Assembly (NCBI GenBank): GCA_024072375.1
Contig: CP099617.1
Location: forward strand, 539,001 to 603,000
Direction of reading: 5' to 3'
Length of the DNA: 64,000 nt
DNA from: Sphingomonadaceae bacterium OTU29LAMAA1
GTDB taxonomy: Bacteria > Pseudomonadota > Alphaproteobacteria > Sphingomonadales > Sphingomonadaceae
Positions within the stretch are counted from its first letter, which is position 1; every line of letters begins with the position of its first letter. The translations under genes were made by a program, and so were the position numbers. Below, in pieces: positions 43,713 through 52,397 of the stretch. The notes below the pieces were generated by a model that did no database searches, was not told where the DNA came from, and saw only the letters and a program-made list of their open reading frames with translations.

Positions 43713-46700
43713 ATGAGCCTGCACAGCATCGATCATCGTCCGTCCGTCCTGCGCCTGCTTGCCGGTGGAGTCGCTTTATGGTGTCTCACGCTTGCGCAGG
43801 GTGCTGCGGCTCAGACCGCCGATCCGGCGGCACGTCCTGCGCCCGCCACGCCCGCGCCGGGTCAGCCTTCGACTCCGATCACGCCGGACAATCCGACCAG
43901 CAGCGGTCCGACCAGCGAAGTCCCGCAGAGCAGTGCTGCCGAGCCGGTCGACCAGACGTCGTCGGTGCAGGCCGCGGCAACGCCAGCCGTAGACGACGAC
44001 ATCGTCGTGACGGGTATCCGCCAGACGATCGAAACTTCGCTGGCGGTGAAGCGGCAGGAGAACGCCATCGTCGACGCCCTGTCCTCGCAGGATATCGGGG
44101 ATCTGCCAGCGCTATCGATCGGCGAGGCGATCCAGACCATCACCGGTGCGACCAGTCATCAGGAGAAGGGCGGCGCGACGGAGATCTCGCTACGCGGTCT
44201 GGGCTCGTTCCTGGCAGCCACTACCTTCAACGGTCGCGAAGCCTCGAACGGTTCCGGCGACCGTGCCGTGAACTTCAATCAGTTCCCGTCCGAACTGATC
44301 AACGACATCAAGATCTACAAGTCGCAGCAGGCCAGCCTGATCGAGGGCGGCGTCGCGGGCACGATCGAGCTCGGCACCCTGCGTCCGCTCGATTACAAGA
44401 AGCGTTCGATCCAGGTAGAGGTGAAGGCCAACTTCAATCCCTATCAGGACAGGATCCGCGGGCAGGGCGCCTGGGGCTGGCGCGGTACCGCCAGCTATGT
44501 CGATCAGTTCGACCTCGGCAGCCTGGGGGACGTCGGCATCGCGCTCGGTTTCCAGCGCAATCAGGTCAACAACCCCGAGGAAACCTTCGCAGGAAGCAGT
44601 ACGTACTACGCCTGCAACCCGGCGATCGTCACCAACGGCAATTGTACCGAGGTCACGCGCCAGCAGGGTGCGGCCGGCACGCCGTTCGTGCTGGTCCCCG
44701 GCTCCGTGACGTTCCGGCAGATCACCGAAGAGGACAAGCGCGACGCGTTCATCGGCTCCGTACAGTGGAAGCCGAGCAGCCGCGTCGATATCAACCTCGA
44801 TCTCCAATATTCGAAGCGCAACTACACCGAGGATCGTCACGACCTGACACTGGCTGAAACGCGTTATGCACTGCGCAACCTCCAGTATGACGACCAGCAT
44901 CGGCTGCTGTACGCGACCGGGGTCAGCTCGATCGATGCGATCGGCAACGTGCTCAATCGCAGCGAGGAATACCTCGGCGGTGGTGCTGCGATCAGCTGGA
45001 AGGCGACGGATCGGCTGACGATCAGCTCCGACGTGTCCTATTCGCAGACCAAGCGTTCGACGCTCCAGCGCAACACGCGCCTGCGCACCGATCCGTTCGA
45101 TATCAACAACGTGCGCACCGCGATCAACAACCAGCGCATTCCCTACACCTACGATGCGCGCGACAGCTATGCGGTGGGCATCACGCTCGATCCGCGCTTC
45201 AACGCGAACGACTGGTCGCTGTTCAGCGACGACGCGCGCCTCCGCCGCGACGACGAATACAAGGAAGACAAGATCTTCGCCGCGCGAGTCGATGCAGGCT
45301 ACGAGCTCGACGGGTTCCTGAAGAGGATCGATGCCGGCGGTCGCTACTCGCACCGCCGCTACCGGAACATCAACAGCCTGGTGGAAATCACGCAGGACAG
45401 CCAGGCAGTCGATCGGCGCGTCAATCAGGCCTGCCGCCAAGCCTTTCCACAAACGGATTACTTGAAGGACGCGCCCAATCGCTCGATCACCAGCTGGGCG
45501 ACGTTCGACACGTTGTGTCAATTCCGCGAATACCTCGGCACCGAGGATCCCGGCGCCCCGGCTGACACTCGCTCGGTCGACAATGCCGACGTCACCGAGA
45601 AGGTTTGGGCGGGCTACGTCATGGGGTCGTACGAGAGCGATCTCGGCAACCTGCCGGTGCGCGGCAACTTCGGCGTGCGCGTCGTGCAGACCGACCTCAC
45701 GTCGGTGGGCCTCAGGTCGGCGCTGAACGTCGTCAACAATCCCGACGGCACGATCCGGCTGGTCGCCGCCCCTGGTGCGTTCGAGACGCAGACGCTGGGC
45801 AACCGCTACTTCCGCGCGCTGCCGAGCGTGAACGCCAATTTCGAACTGTCTAGCGATGTCGTCGCGCGCGTTGCCGCCTATCGCGGCATGTCACGCCCCG
45901 CCCCGAGTGACCTTGCCGCGGGACGGACGATAACGCTGGAGGACGGCACCGCCTTCGCCAATGTCGCCGACGCGATCGGGCAGATCGTCGCCGACGGTTC
46001 TCCGCAGCTCAAGCCCATCATGTCGTGGAACGGTGACCTCGCTCTGGAATGGTATCCGAACAAGGACACGATCGTCGCCGGAACGATCTACTATAAGAGC
46101 TTCGGCGGCGGCTTCGTGCCGGTGCTGCTCAACGAACAGTTCACGATCGGCGGGCAGGACGTGACGGTGCCGGTCACGGCGCGACAGAATAGCGACGAGA
46201 AGAGCCGCATCTATGGCCTCGAGATGACGCTATCCAACCGCTTCTCGTGGTTGCCCGCACCGTTCGATGGCTTGGGCGCCAAGGTTGGCTACAATTACGC
46301 CAACTCGAACTTTCGCAATTACGACATACGGCTGGGAGACGTCGTCGATCCCGCAACCGGCGGCGTGACTCCAGGGATCATCCCGCCAGCGAACCTGTCC
46401 GGATCGTCGAAGCATACCGCGTCGGGGCAGCTCTACTATCAGTATAAGGGTCTGTCTCTGGAGGCGATCTATACCTATCGTTCGGCCTATTATCAGGATT
46501 TCGTCGGTGGCAACACGCAACTGCGGTTCGTCCGTCCGTCGGAGATCGTCAATCTGCGGGCGTCGTACAACATCAATCGTAACGTCTCGCTCCGGTTCGA
46601 GGCGCTGAACGTGCTCAACAACCCGAAGATCACCGACATGCCGGTTTACGGCAGCAGCCGGCAGTATCACTTCTATGGATCGAAATACTTCGTCGGTGCG

Positions 46701-46715
46701 CGCGTGCGTTTCTGA
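43713..46715 (+). CDS. TonB-dependent receptor, oligosaccharide type (TIGR01782-like), alginate locus
   Basis: Second large receptor of the locus, 1000 residues. A signal peptide ends near QGAAAQT and is followed by a Pro/Ala/Thr-rich linker of about 80 residues. The TonB-box region is DIVVTGIRQTIETSLAVKRQ, then the plug (SSQDIGDLPALSIGEAIQTI and ISLRGLGSFLAATTFNG) and a barrel ending in YFVGARVRF. AGGGGAGGAAGG precedes the ATG. The linker is longer than in the receptor at 32959, so the two may take different oligomer sizes. It is followed by the FadR-type regulator and kdgK. Confidence 0.92.
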   Translation: MSLHSIDHRPSVLRLLAGGVALWCLTLAQGAAAQTADPAARPAPATPAPGQPSTPITPDNPTSSGPTSEVPQSSAAEPVDQTSSVQAAATPAVDDDIVVTGIRQTIETSLAVKRQENAIVDALSSQDIGDLPALSIGEAIQTITGATSHQEKGGATEISLRGLGSFLAATTFNGREASNGSGDRAVNFNQFPSELINDIKIYKSQQASLIEGGVAGTIELGTLRPLDYKKRSIQVEVKANFNPYQDRIRGQGAWGWRGTASYVDQFDLGSLGDVGIALGFQRNQVNNPEETFAGSSTYYACNPAIVTNGNCTEVTRQQGAAGTPFVLVPGSVTFRQITEEDKRDAFIGSVQWKPSSRVDINLDLQYSKRNYTEDRHDLTLAETRYALRNLQYDDQHRLLYATGVSSIDAIGNVLNRSEEYLGGGAAISWKATDRLTISSDVSYSQTKRSTLQRNTRLRTDPFDINNVRTAINNQRIPYTYDARDSYAVGITLDPRFNANDWSLFSDDARLRRDDEYKEDKIFAARVDAGYELDGFLKRIDAGGRYSHRRYRNINSLVEITQDSQAVDRRVNQACRQAFPQTDYLKDAPNRSITSWATFDTLCQFREYLGTEDPGAPADTRSVDNADVTEKVWAGYVMGSYESDLGNLPVRGNFGVRVVQTDLTSVGLRSALNVVNNPDGTIRLVAAPGAFETQTLGNRYFRALPSVNANFELSSDVVARVAAYRGMSRPAPSDLAAGRTITLEDGTAFANVADAIGQIVADGSPQLKPIMSWNGDLALEWYPNKDTIVAGTIYYKSFGGGFVPVLLNEQFTIGGQDVTVPVTARQNSDEKSRIYGLEMTLSNRFSWLPAPFDGLGAKVGYNYANSNFRNYDIRLGDVVDPATGGVTPGIIPPANLSGSSKHTASGQLYYQYKGLSLEAIYTYRSAYYQDFVGGNTQLRFVRPSEIVNLRASYNINRNVSLRFEALNVLNNPKITDMPVYGSSRQYHFYGSKYFVGARVRF

Positions 46716-46788
46716 TCAGGCTGGTCCTCGCACCGCTTGTGCGTCGTGCCGACCGGGTGGTAGGACAATCAACACGCAGATCGAGGGG

Positions 46789-46802
46789 ATTGTTAGGCCA
46801 AT
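46789..46802. promoter_or_regulatory. Candidate autoregulatory operator overlapping the gntR start
   Basis: ATTGTTAGGCCAAT matches 11 of 14 positions of ATTGGTATACCAAT and overlaps the regulator's ATG at 46801. A protein bound there would block initiation of its own gene. It also resembles the site at 43623, supporting one regulator for the locus. Confidence 0.45.
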
Positions 46803-47550
46803 GGCGGATCGTCGTCTTTTCCAGGATGTAGCGGACCAGATCGTCGCGCTGATCGAAGAGGGTGCGTTTCCGCCCGGCTCGCGCCTGCCCGGCGAGCGCG
46901 AACTGTCCGATCGGTTCGGCGTCAGCCGAGTGACGATTCGCGAGGCGGAGATCGCGTTGCAGGCGACCGGCAGGATTCGGATCAAGACCGGGTCCGGCGT
47001 CTATGTCGCAGACCCTGCCGACATGGCGCCGCCGTCGCGTCTGCCCGACGTTAGCGCTTTCGAGCTGACCGAAGCGCGCTCGTTGTTCGAATCTGAGGCC
47101 GCGGCATTGGCGGCGCCTATCATCTCGGCGGGCGATCTGGCGGCGCTCCGCGATCTGCTCGACCAGATGGCGCAAGACAGCCTCCCAGATGACGAAGTCA
47201 CCGCCATAGATCGCCTGTTTCACCTGACGATCGCCGGGGCATCGGGCAACAAGGCGATTATTCACGTTATCGAAAACCTGTGGCGGCTGCGGACCGAACT
47301 GCCCGAGGTGCGCCGCACCCATGCGTCGGTATGCCATAGCGACGGCGCGGCGCGGCAGATGGAGCATGCCGCAATCGTGGAGGCGCTGGAACAGCACAAT
47401 CCGCAGGCGGCGCGTGTGGCGATGCGCCAGCATTTCAGCCGCTTGTTGGGGGCGATGCTAGACGCGACCGAGCAGCGCGAAATTGAGGAGCTTCAACGTC
47501 GCACCGCTGAGAGTCGCGCCCGTTTTTTGATGAGTGCGCAACTCGGCTGA
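46801..47550 (+). CDS. GntR-family regulator, FadR subfamily (FCD domain)
   Basis: A transcriptional regulator of 249 residues. The N-terminal winged HTH is RLFQDVADQIVALIEEGAFP, then PGSRLPGERELSDRFGVSRV and TIREAEIALQATGRI; the C-terminal FCD domain has the metal/ligand histidines in DRLFHLTIAGASGN, IHVIENLWRLR and MEHAAIVEALEQH. Regulators of this type (UxuR, ExuR, KdgR-like) respond to uronates or KDG. ATG 46801 matches the family N-terminus. It most likely represses the alginate genes until a DEH/KDG-type inducer binds. Confidence 0.9.
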   Translation: MADRRLFQDVADQIVALIEEGAFPPGSRLPGERELSDRFGVSRVTIREAEIALQATGRIRIKTGSGVYVADPADMAPPSRLPDVSAFELTEARSLFESEAAALAAPIISAGDLAALRDLLDQMAQDSLPDDEVTAIDRLFHLTIAGASGNKAIIHVIENLWRLRTELPEVRRTHASVCHSDGAARQMEHAAIVEALEQHNPQAARVAMRQHFSRLLGAMLDATEQREIEELQRRTAESRARFLMSAQLG

Positions 47551-47574
47551 TGGGGCGAGCGCCGCCTCGCCATC
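47549..47574 (+). terminator. Hairpin between gntR and kdgK
   Basis: GATGGGGCGAG (47549-47559) pairs with CTCGCCATC (47566-47574), one base bulged, over a 6-nt loop. It starts inside the regulator's stop codon and has no T-run. It could be a weak terminator or an attenuator that lowers kdgK read-through. Confidence 0.3.
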
Positions 47575-47602
47575 GCGCAATAGAGTAAGATGTAAGGGGT
47601 GT

Positions 47603-48610
47603 ATGGGCAAGGTTCTGGCGTTCGGCGAAATCATGCTCCGGCTATCTTCTCCCGGCCGGGAGCAGCTTCTGCAAACCCCACGCTTCGATGTCTGGGTCGC
47701 GGGCGCGGAAGCCAATGTCTCCACGCAACTCGCCCGGCTGGGCCACGATGTCGCTATCGCCACGCGCGTTCCGGACAACGACCTTGGCCAGGCGGCGATC
47801 ACCACTCTGCGTGGACACGGTGTCGATACCCGCAACATCCAGCGGGCAGGCGATAGGATGGGCCTGTATTTCGTTGCCTCTGGCGCCGGCCTGCGGGCGA
47901 CCGAAGTCGTCTACGACCGTGCGCACTCCGCCTTCGCCGAGGCACCGTTGGATGCTTGGGACTGGGATGCTCTGTTGGTTGATGTCGATCGACTGCATCT
48001 GTCCGGTATCACGCCTGCTTTGGGTCCCGTACCGGCGCAAAGTGCGCTAGCTGCGGTCGAGGCCGCCGCCGCACGTGGCATTGCCATTTCGTTCGACGGC
48101 AACTGGCGTGGCAAGCTTTGGGAGCGGTGGGATAGCGATCCGCGCGAAATCCTTTCCGCTATCGTCGCCCATGCGGATCTGGTTTTCGGTAATCATCAGG
48201 ACGTGGCACTGCTGCTCGGTCGCACCTTCACCAGCAGTGGCGAGACGCGTCGTCGTGAGGCCGCTGCCGCCGCGTTCGATAAATTTCCTAAGCTCCAGAT
48301 GCTGGCTTCGACCTCGCGCCATGTAGAGCATGTTGATCTTAACCGCCTTTCCGCCCGGGTCGAAACGAGATTTGCGGTTGCGCAAACCGAAGTGGTGGAG
48401 ATAGCCGGCATCGTTGATCGGATCGGTGGTGGCGACGCTTTTGCTGCGGGCGTGCTCCACGCGTTGCGCGCGGAGCAAAATATCGACGCCGTTGCTTGTG
48501 CCGGTCTTGCCGTAGCCGTTCTGAAGCATTCTCTTCCCGGTGACGCGGCACTTTTCAACCAAGCAGATATAGATGGCTTTTTGACCGGTGGGTTAGACGT
48601 ACGCCGATAG
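47603..48610 (+). CDS. kdgK: 2-dehydro-3-deoxygluconokinase (PfkB family)
   Basis: Phosphorylates KDG to KDPG, the last specific step before the Entner-Doudoroff aldolase. The 335-residue protein starts MGKVLAFGEIMLRLSSPGRE, has the N-terminal Gly-containing substrate motif VAGAEANVSTQLARLG and the PfkB C-terminal signature RIGGGDAFAAGVL with the catalytic Asp. AAGGGG lies just upstream of ATG 47603. It completes the cytoplasmic part of the alginate pathway encoded here; no KDPG aldolase (eda) gene is in the window. An IS6-type element begins 32 nt downstream. Confidence 0.92.
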   Translation: MGKVLAFGEIMLRLSSPGREQLLQTPRFDVWVAGAEANVSTQLARLGHDVAIATRVPDNDLGQAAITTLRGHGVDTRNIQRAGDRMGLYFVASGAGLRATEVVYDRAHSAFAEAPLDAWDWDALLVDVDRLHLSGITPALGPVPAQSALAAVEAAAARGIAISFDGNWRGKLWERWDSDPREILSAIVAHADLVFGNHQDVALLLGRTFTSSGETRRREAAAAAFDKFPKLQMLASTSRHVEHVDLNRLSARVETRFAVAQTEVVEIAGIVDRIGGGDAFAAGVLHALRAEQNIDAVACAGLAVAVLKHSLPGDAALFNQADIDGFLTGGLDVRR

Positions 48611-48642
48611 TTCGTCGGTCCAGAGTGATGATGATCGACGCG

Positions 48643-49478
48643 GGCTCTGTCAGACCAAATGCACCGATCGTTAGGGGAGGATGCATAGGTGCGGCGAATG
48701 CCTCGCCCGCGTAAACCCACCAGCCCTTTTCGCTACTTCAACTCGTCGCCTGAGGTGATCCGACTGGTGGTGCTGATGTACGTTCGCTTCCCACTTTCGT
48801 TGCGGAACGTGGAGGATCTGCTGTTCGAGCGCGGCATCGACATTTGCCACGAGACGGTGCGGATGTGGTGGAACAGGTTCGGTCCGATGTTCGCAGGCGA
48901 CATCCGTCGTCAGCGAGTCAACCGTATGGGAGGCTTCCGCCACTGGCGCTGGCACATGGACGAGGTGTACGTGAAGCTGAATGGCGAGATGGTGTACCTG
49001 TGGCGTGCTGTCGATCACGAGGGCGAGATACTTGAAAGCTACATCACCAAGACGCGCGACAAGGACGCAGCGCTCACCTTCATGAAGAAGGCGCTCAAGC
49101 GCCATGGCTCGCCTGACAAGATCACCACCGATGGGCTTCGCTCGTACCGCGCAGCGATGAAAGACCTGGGCAACGCCAACAAGCAGGAGGTGGGGCGCTG
49201 GGCGAACAACCGGGTGGAGAACAGCCACCTGCCGTTCCGACGACGAGAACGTGCGATGCAACGTTTCCGCCGGATGAAGACGCTACAAAAGTTCGCTTCC
49301 GTCCACGCCAACGTCCACAACCATTTCAGCCTCGAACGCCATCTCGTCGATCGACAGACCTACAAGGAACGCCGCTCATCCGCACTGGCCGAGTGGCGGA
49401 TCCTTGCGAGCTAGGCCGCGCAACTCAAAGACCGAGGTGCATCGTGTGGAGAGCGGTTCGCATTAGACTGACAGCACC
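48643..49478 (+). mobile_element. IS6-family insertion sequence
   Basis: A single-gene element of about 836 bp. The left end GGCTCTGTCAGACCAAATGC and the reverse complement of the right end, GGTGCTGTCAGTCTAATGCG, agree at 12 of the first 16 positions including an unbroken CTGTCAG. The flanking 8-mers (TCGACGCG left, TTCCTGTG right) differ, so there is no target-site duplication. This is common after IS6-family cointegrate or deletion events. The ends are my reading and may be off by a few bases. Confidence 0.75.
48689..49414 (+). CDS. IS6-family transposase
   Basis: A DDE transposase of 241 residues. It begins with the zinc-finger-less HTH region typical of IS6 (FRYFNSSPEVIRLVVLMYVR, then FPLSLRNVEDLLFERGI), and has DDE residues in HMDEVYVKL, TTDGLRSYR and RVENSHLPFRRRERAMQRF. 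It appears full length and intact. The GTG at 48689 has GGGGAGG at 8 nt; ATG 48698 is an alternative start. Confidence 0.93.
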   Translation: MRRMPRPRKPTSPFRYFNSSPEVIRLVVLMYVRFPLSLRNVEDLLFERGIDICHETVRMWWNRFGPMFAGDIRRQRVNRMGGFRHWRWHMDEVYVKLNGEMVYLWRAVDHEGEILESYITKTRDKDAALTFMKKALKRHGSPDKITTDGLRSYRAAMKDLGNANKQEVGRWANNRVENSHLPFRRRERAMQRFRRMKTLQKFASVHANVHNHFSLERHLVDRQTYKERRSSALAEWRILAS

Positions 49479-49680
49479 TTCCTGTGGCATGAAGTGAATA
49501 CCTCGGCCTGTCTCGGACTTTCGCGAAAGGCGTTGATCGAGTTCAGAGAGATCGGACATGTCGCATCCCTCCTAGGTAGACCAGCGTCATTGGGAGGCTG
49601 GCCCTGGCGGCGAAATTGTCGTGTCGTTGCCCACTACGGACTTGTAGGTGCCGGTCTAAGGTGCTTTGCAAAGAAGTCAC

Positions 49681-50226
49681 ATGCCATTTTCCTCTCCCAT
49701 GAGATTCCCATCCTCGGCCGTTCCTGTGGGTTTCGGCCAGGCGGTGGCGGAGCGGCGGGCGCAGATGGGCTGGTCGCAGGCGCGGTTGGCCCGTGAGACG
49801 GGACTGAGCCGCGAGACGATCGCACGCCTTGAGACGGGTCGCCGGACGCCGACGGCCGACAGCGTCTTCAGACTCCAGTCCGCGATGGACATGGAACCTG
49901 GCGAACTGGTGCCCGCGTGGCCGGAATGGAACCCGATCGGCCTCCCGACCTATGGCGCCCGGACCCGTCAGCGCAGGCGAGAGTTGAGACTTTCCCTGAC
50001 CACCGTCGCCGCTGCCGCCGGGATCAGCGTGGCGACGCTCTCGCGCTTTGAACGTGAGCAGGGTCACCTGCACACCACGCTTCAGGAAGCTCACGCGCCT
50101 ACGGGCGCGAAGGCTCATTTGGTGGAGCGCGGGCTTGCCCTTGCGCTGCACTTCGCAGACGCCGGATGCTATAGGAGGTACTGCCTCAGTGCCTTGGGAC
50201 GATCGGGCGCGGGTCCGGTGCTTTAG
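49681..50226 (+). CDS. DNA-binding protein with two XRE-type HTH domains
   Basis: A 181-residue protein with tandem helix-turn-helix domains: the first at residues ~15-70 (FGQAVAERRAQMGWSQARLA, RETGLSRETIARLETGRRTP), the second at ~95-135 (RTRQRRRELRLSLTTVAAAA, GISVATLSRFEREQG). The C-terminal ~45 residues (GLALALHFADAGCYRRYC) are not a recognised domain. It lies between the IS6 element and the AlpA-type gene, in the apparent integrated segment, and could be the segment's regulator. ATG 49681 is chosen; 49699 is possible. Confidence 0.75.
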   Translation: MPFSSPMRFPSSAVPVGFGQAVAERRAQMGWSQARLARETGLSRETIARLETGRRTPTADSVFRLQSAMDMEPGELVPAWPEWNPIGLPTYGARTRQRRRELRLSLTTVAAAAGISVATLSRFEREQGHLHTTLQEAHAPTGAKAHLVERGLALALHFADAGCYRRYCLSALGRSGAGPVL

Positions 50227-50362
50227 GCGGGTTCCCAGTCGACCGTCGGACCGACGAGGCGTCCTTTCCCGGCAAGGACTTGGAAGAAGGAGGAGATCGA
50301 TCCGGTGCCATCCTCGGAGACGTTAGGCATCGGGCAACGGTCAGCCTATAAAGACGAACGAC

Positions 50363-51037
50363 ATGTCCGCGCCTGAAGCTCTTCCGTCACCGTACCTCGC
50401 TGAGGACCCGCCAACCTCAAGCGGTCGGACCCTTCTCGCCACGGCGTTTGCTCATTACTGCGCATTGATGTGGGGGTATTCGCCGGAGGAGGTGGCACGG
50501 GCATTGTCCGACGAGATCGATGGTTCGTTGCGTGAGAGCAGGGAGATCAGGCTTGCGGCCCGGCTGATCGGAAGGGTCGTAGCTGATGGCAGCCTGCGGA
50601 CCTTCGCGCGGCCGATCGGCGGGGGTGAGCCGATCTCGCTCAAGCCTTCCGTGTGGGAGCTCGACGACTTCACCGACCGTTTCGCGAGCAGCGCGATGGC
50701 TGTTTCGAAGCCCTTCGATCGGAGTGCCGAAACCACCCACTGGATCTTCGTCGAAACGGCTGACTTCGACGTCATGATCGACGCTGCGACGGCAGATCTA
50801 CCCCGCAACGGGAGTAGGCGGATCCCGGTATCTGAAGCATCGATCAAGGGGGAGGAGCCATCCTCGGGACCGGACCGCCTGATCCGGTTGCCAGAGGTCA
50901 TGCATCTCACCGGCATGTCGCGCAGTACGGTCTACGCACGGATGGGGCAGGGCCGCTTCCCTAATACGGTTTCCATGGTGGGCATCGCGGCATGGCGGGA
51001 GAGCGATGTCCGGGAGTGGCTGAACGGCCCGAGGTGA
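50363..51037 (+). CDS. AlpA-type DNA-binding protein with an unknown N-terminal domain
   Basis: A 224-residue protein. The last ~55 residues are an AlpA/MerR-like wHTH (LIRLPEVMHLTGMSRSTVYA, RMGQGRFPNTVSM, then AWRESDVREWL), the excisionase/activator type that accompanies P4-family integrases. The first ~165 residues (GRTLLATAFAHYCALMWGYS, HWIFVETADFDVMIDAATAD) are not recognised; ordinary AlpA proteins are only 60-80 residues. It is convergent with the integrase gene and likely controls excision or integrase expression. Confidence 0.75.
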   Translation: MSAPEALPSPYLAEDPPTSSGRTLLATAFAHYCALMWGYSPEEVARALSDEIDGSLRESREIRLAARLIGRVVADGSLRTFARPIGGGEPISLKPSVWELDDFTDRFASSAMAVSKPFDRSAETTHWIFVETADFDVMIDAATADLPRNGSRRIPVSEASIKGEEPSSGPDRLIRLPEVMHLTGMSRSTVYARMGQGRFPNTVSMVGIAAWRESDVREWLNGPR

Positions 51038-51083
51038 TGTGATGATCCGCCGAGGGGCGGGGGCCTCCGGCGGACGAGATTCG

Positions 51084-52397
51084 CTAGGCCTTTCCTCGAC
51101 GAGGACCATCCAGCAGCGTCGAAGCCGGATCCGCGTCCAGTAGAATGAGGTCAGCCCATTCGCAGGCGATCTCCCGGCGTCGGTCCATGTACGCGTGCCT
51201 GTTGTAGCGGAATTCGGTCTCGGACATTCCCGAGGGGCGATGGGCAAGCATCATGTCGATGATCAGCCGATCGATGACCAGCCGGTCGGCTCCGTGATAG
51301 AGACGTTCCACTCGTCCATTCATGATCGTGCTGAAGCTCGACCGCCATCCGTGCGGAACGTGTCGCCCCTTCCAGCCCTGTCGATTGTAGAGATAGCCGA
51401 GCGCGTTCTCGCTCTGCGGCTGTCGGGCGTCTCGGCCGCCGGGAAAGACGAGTGCCAGCTGCCCGCTTATCGAGCGCACGGCACGCAGTACCTCCACGGC
51501 CTGCGGCGCAAGGGGAACGGTATGCTCGAACGCGTCGTCCTCCCGCAGCGCGAGTTCCTGCTTCATCTTGTCGGCGGGCACGCACCAAAGCGCCCCCGAG
51601 ACGTCACTGGAGGCATCGGACCAGTCGACCCCTTCGATCTCGCGCCACCTCATGTTGCGGACCATCCCCGGCCGTTGCGCCGTGAGGGCTAGAAACCGGG
51701 ATGACAGCCGATTGACGGGCGAGGCGCCCGCTCGGTCGATGTCTCGGATCAGCGCCTTGATCTGCTCCACCTGCACCAAGGCCGGCCAGCGTCGCTTTGG
51801 CGGGACCTCGAGCAGGGCGTCCTTGACGTTCACGGCCGGGTTGGAGTTCGGAGATCCGGCACCGGCTGCAAACCTGAAGATCCGTTCGGCACGCTGACGC
51901 AGCCGATGGGCCGTCTCGATCGCGCCCCGCTTCTCGACCGGGCGGAGGGCGGCCAACATGAGACCTTCGTCGATTTGGCTCACCGGATACCCGCCGATCA
52001 CCGGAAAGAGATCGCGCTCCATCGACGTGATCACATCGCTGGTGTGGACATCCCTCCACCTCGACTTCTGCGCCTCGTGCCATTCCCGGGCGAACTTCTC
52101 GAAGGTGTCCTCGTGTCCCGTCTTGCGCACTTGGGCGGCCCGTCGGCGTTCGAGCGCGGGATCTCGACCGATCCGCAACGCCGCCTTCGCCTCTTCGCGC
52201 ATTTCGCGAGCCGTCCGCAGGCTGACGTCGGGATAGCTCCCGAGGATGAGTCGGCGCTCCTTGCCGCCGAACCGGTACTTCAGGCGCCACGACTTGTGGC
52301 CTTTGGTCGTCACGTAGAGGCTGAGACCACCTCCGTCCGCGACCTTGTAGTCCTTGTCCCGGGGCGCCGCGTTTCGCGCCTTCACGTCCGTTAGCAT
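51084..52397 (-). CDS. int: P4-type tyrosine recombinase (integrase)
   Basis: A site-specific integrase of 437 residues. The N-terminal DUF4102 arm-binding domain (MLTDVKARNAAPRDKDYKVA, then GGLSLYVTTKGHKSWRLKYR) is followed by a core-binding domain and a catalytic domain. Catalytic residues can be seen as Arg in TAQRPGMVRNMRW, His/Arg in HVPHGWRSSF, His in MLAHRPSG and Tyr near YNRHAYMDRRREI. The start is adjacent to tRNA-Ser(TGA), the usual integration target for this family. It appears intact. ATG 52397 matches the family start. Confidence 0.9.
   Translation of the reverse strand: MLTDVKARNAAPRDKDYKVADGGGLSLYVTTKGHKSWRLKYRFGGKERRLILGSYPDVSLRTAREMREEAKAALRIGRDPALERRRAAQVRKTGHEDTFEKFAREWHEAQKSRWRDVHTSDVITSMERDLFPVIGGYPVSQIDEGLMLAALRPVEKRGAIETAHRLRQRAERIFRFAAGAGSPNSNPAVNVKDALLEVPPKRRWPALVQVEQIKALIRDIDRAGASPVNRLSSRFLALTAQRPGMVRNMRWREIEGVDWSDASSDVSGALWCVPADKMKQELALREDDAFEHTVPLAPQAVEVLRAVRSISGQLALVFPGGRDARQPQSENALGYLYNRQGWKGRHVPHGWRSSFSTIMNGRVERLYHGADRLVIDRLIIDMMLAHRPSGMSETEFRYNRHAYMDRRREIACEWADLILLDADPASTLLDGPRRGKA

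Noticed and set aside
48635..49486. Target-site duplication of the IS6 element
   Set aside because: The flanking 8-mers TCGACGCG and TTCCTGTG are unrelated, so no duplication is reported.
48600..51080. Second copy of the tRNA-Ser 3' end as a left att site
   Set aside because: I looked for sequences resembling the T-arm and acceptor strand and saw none; a computed search over a wider region would be decisive.
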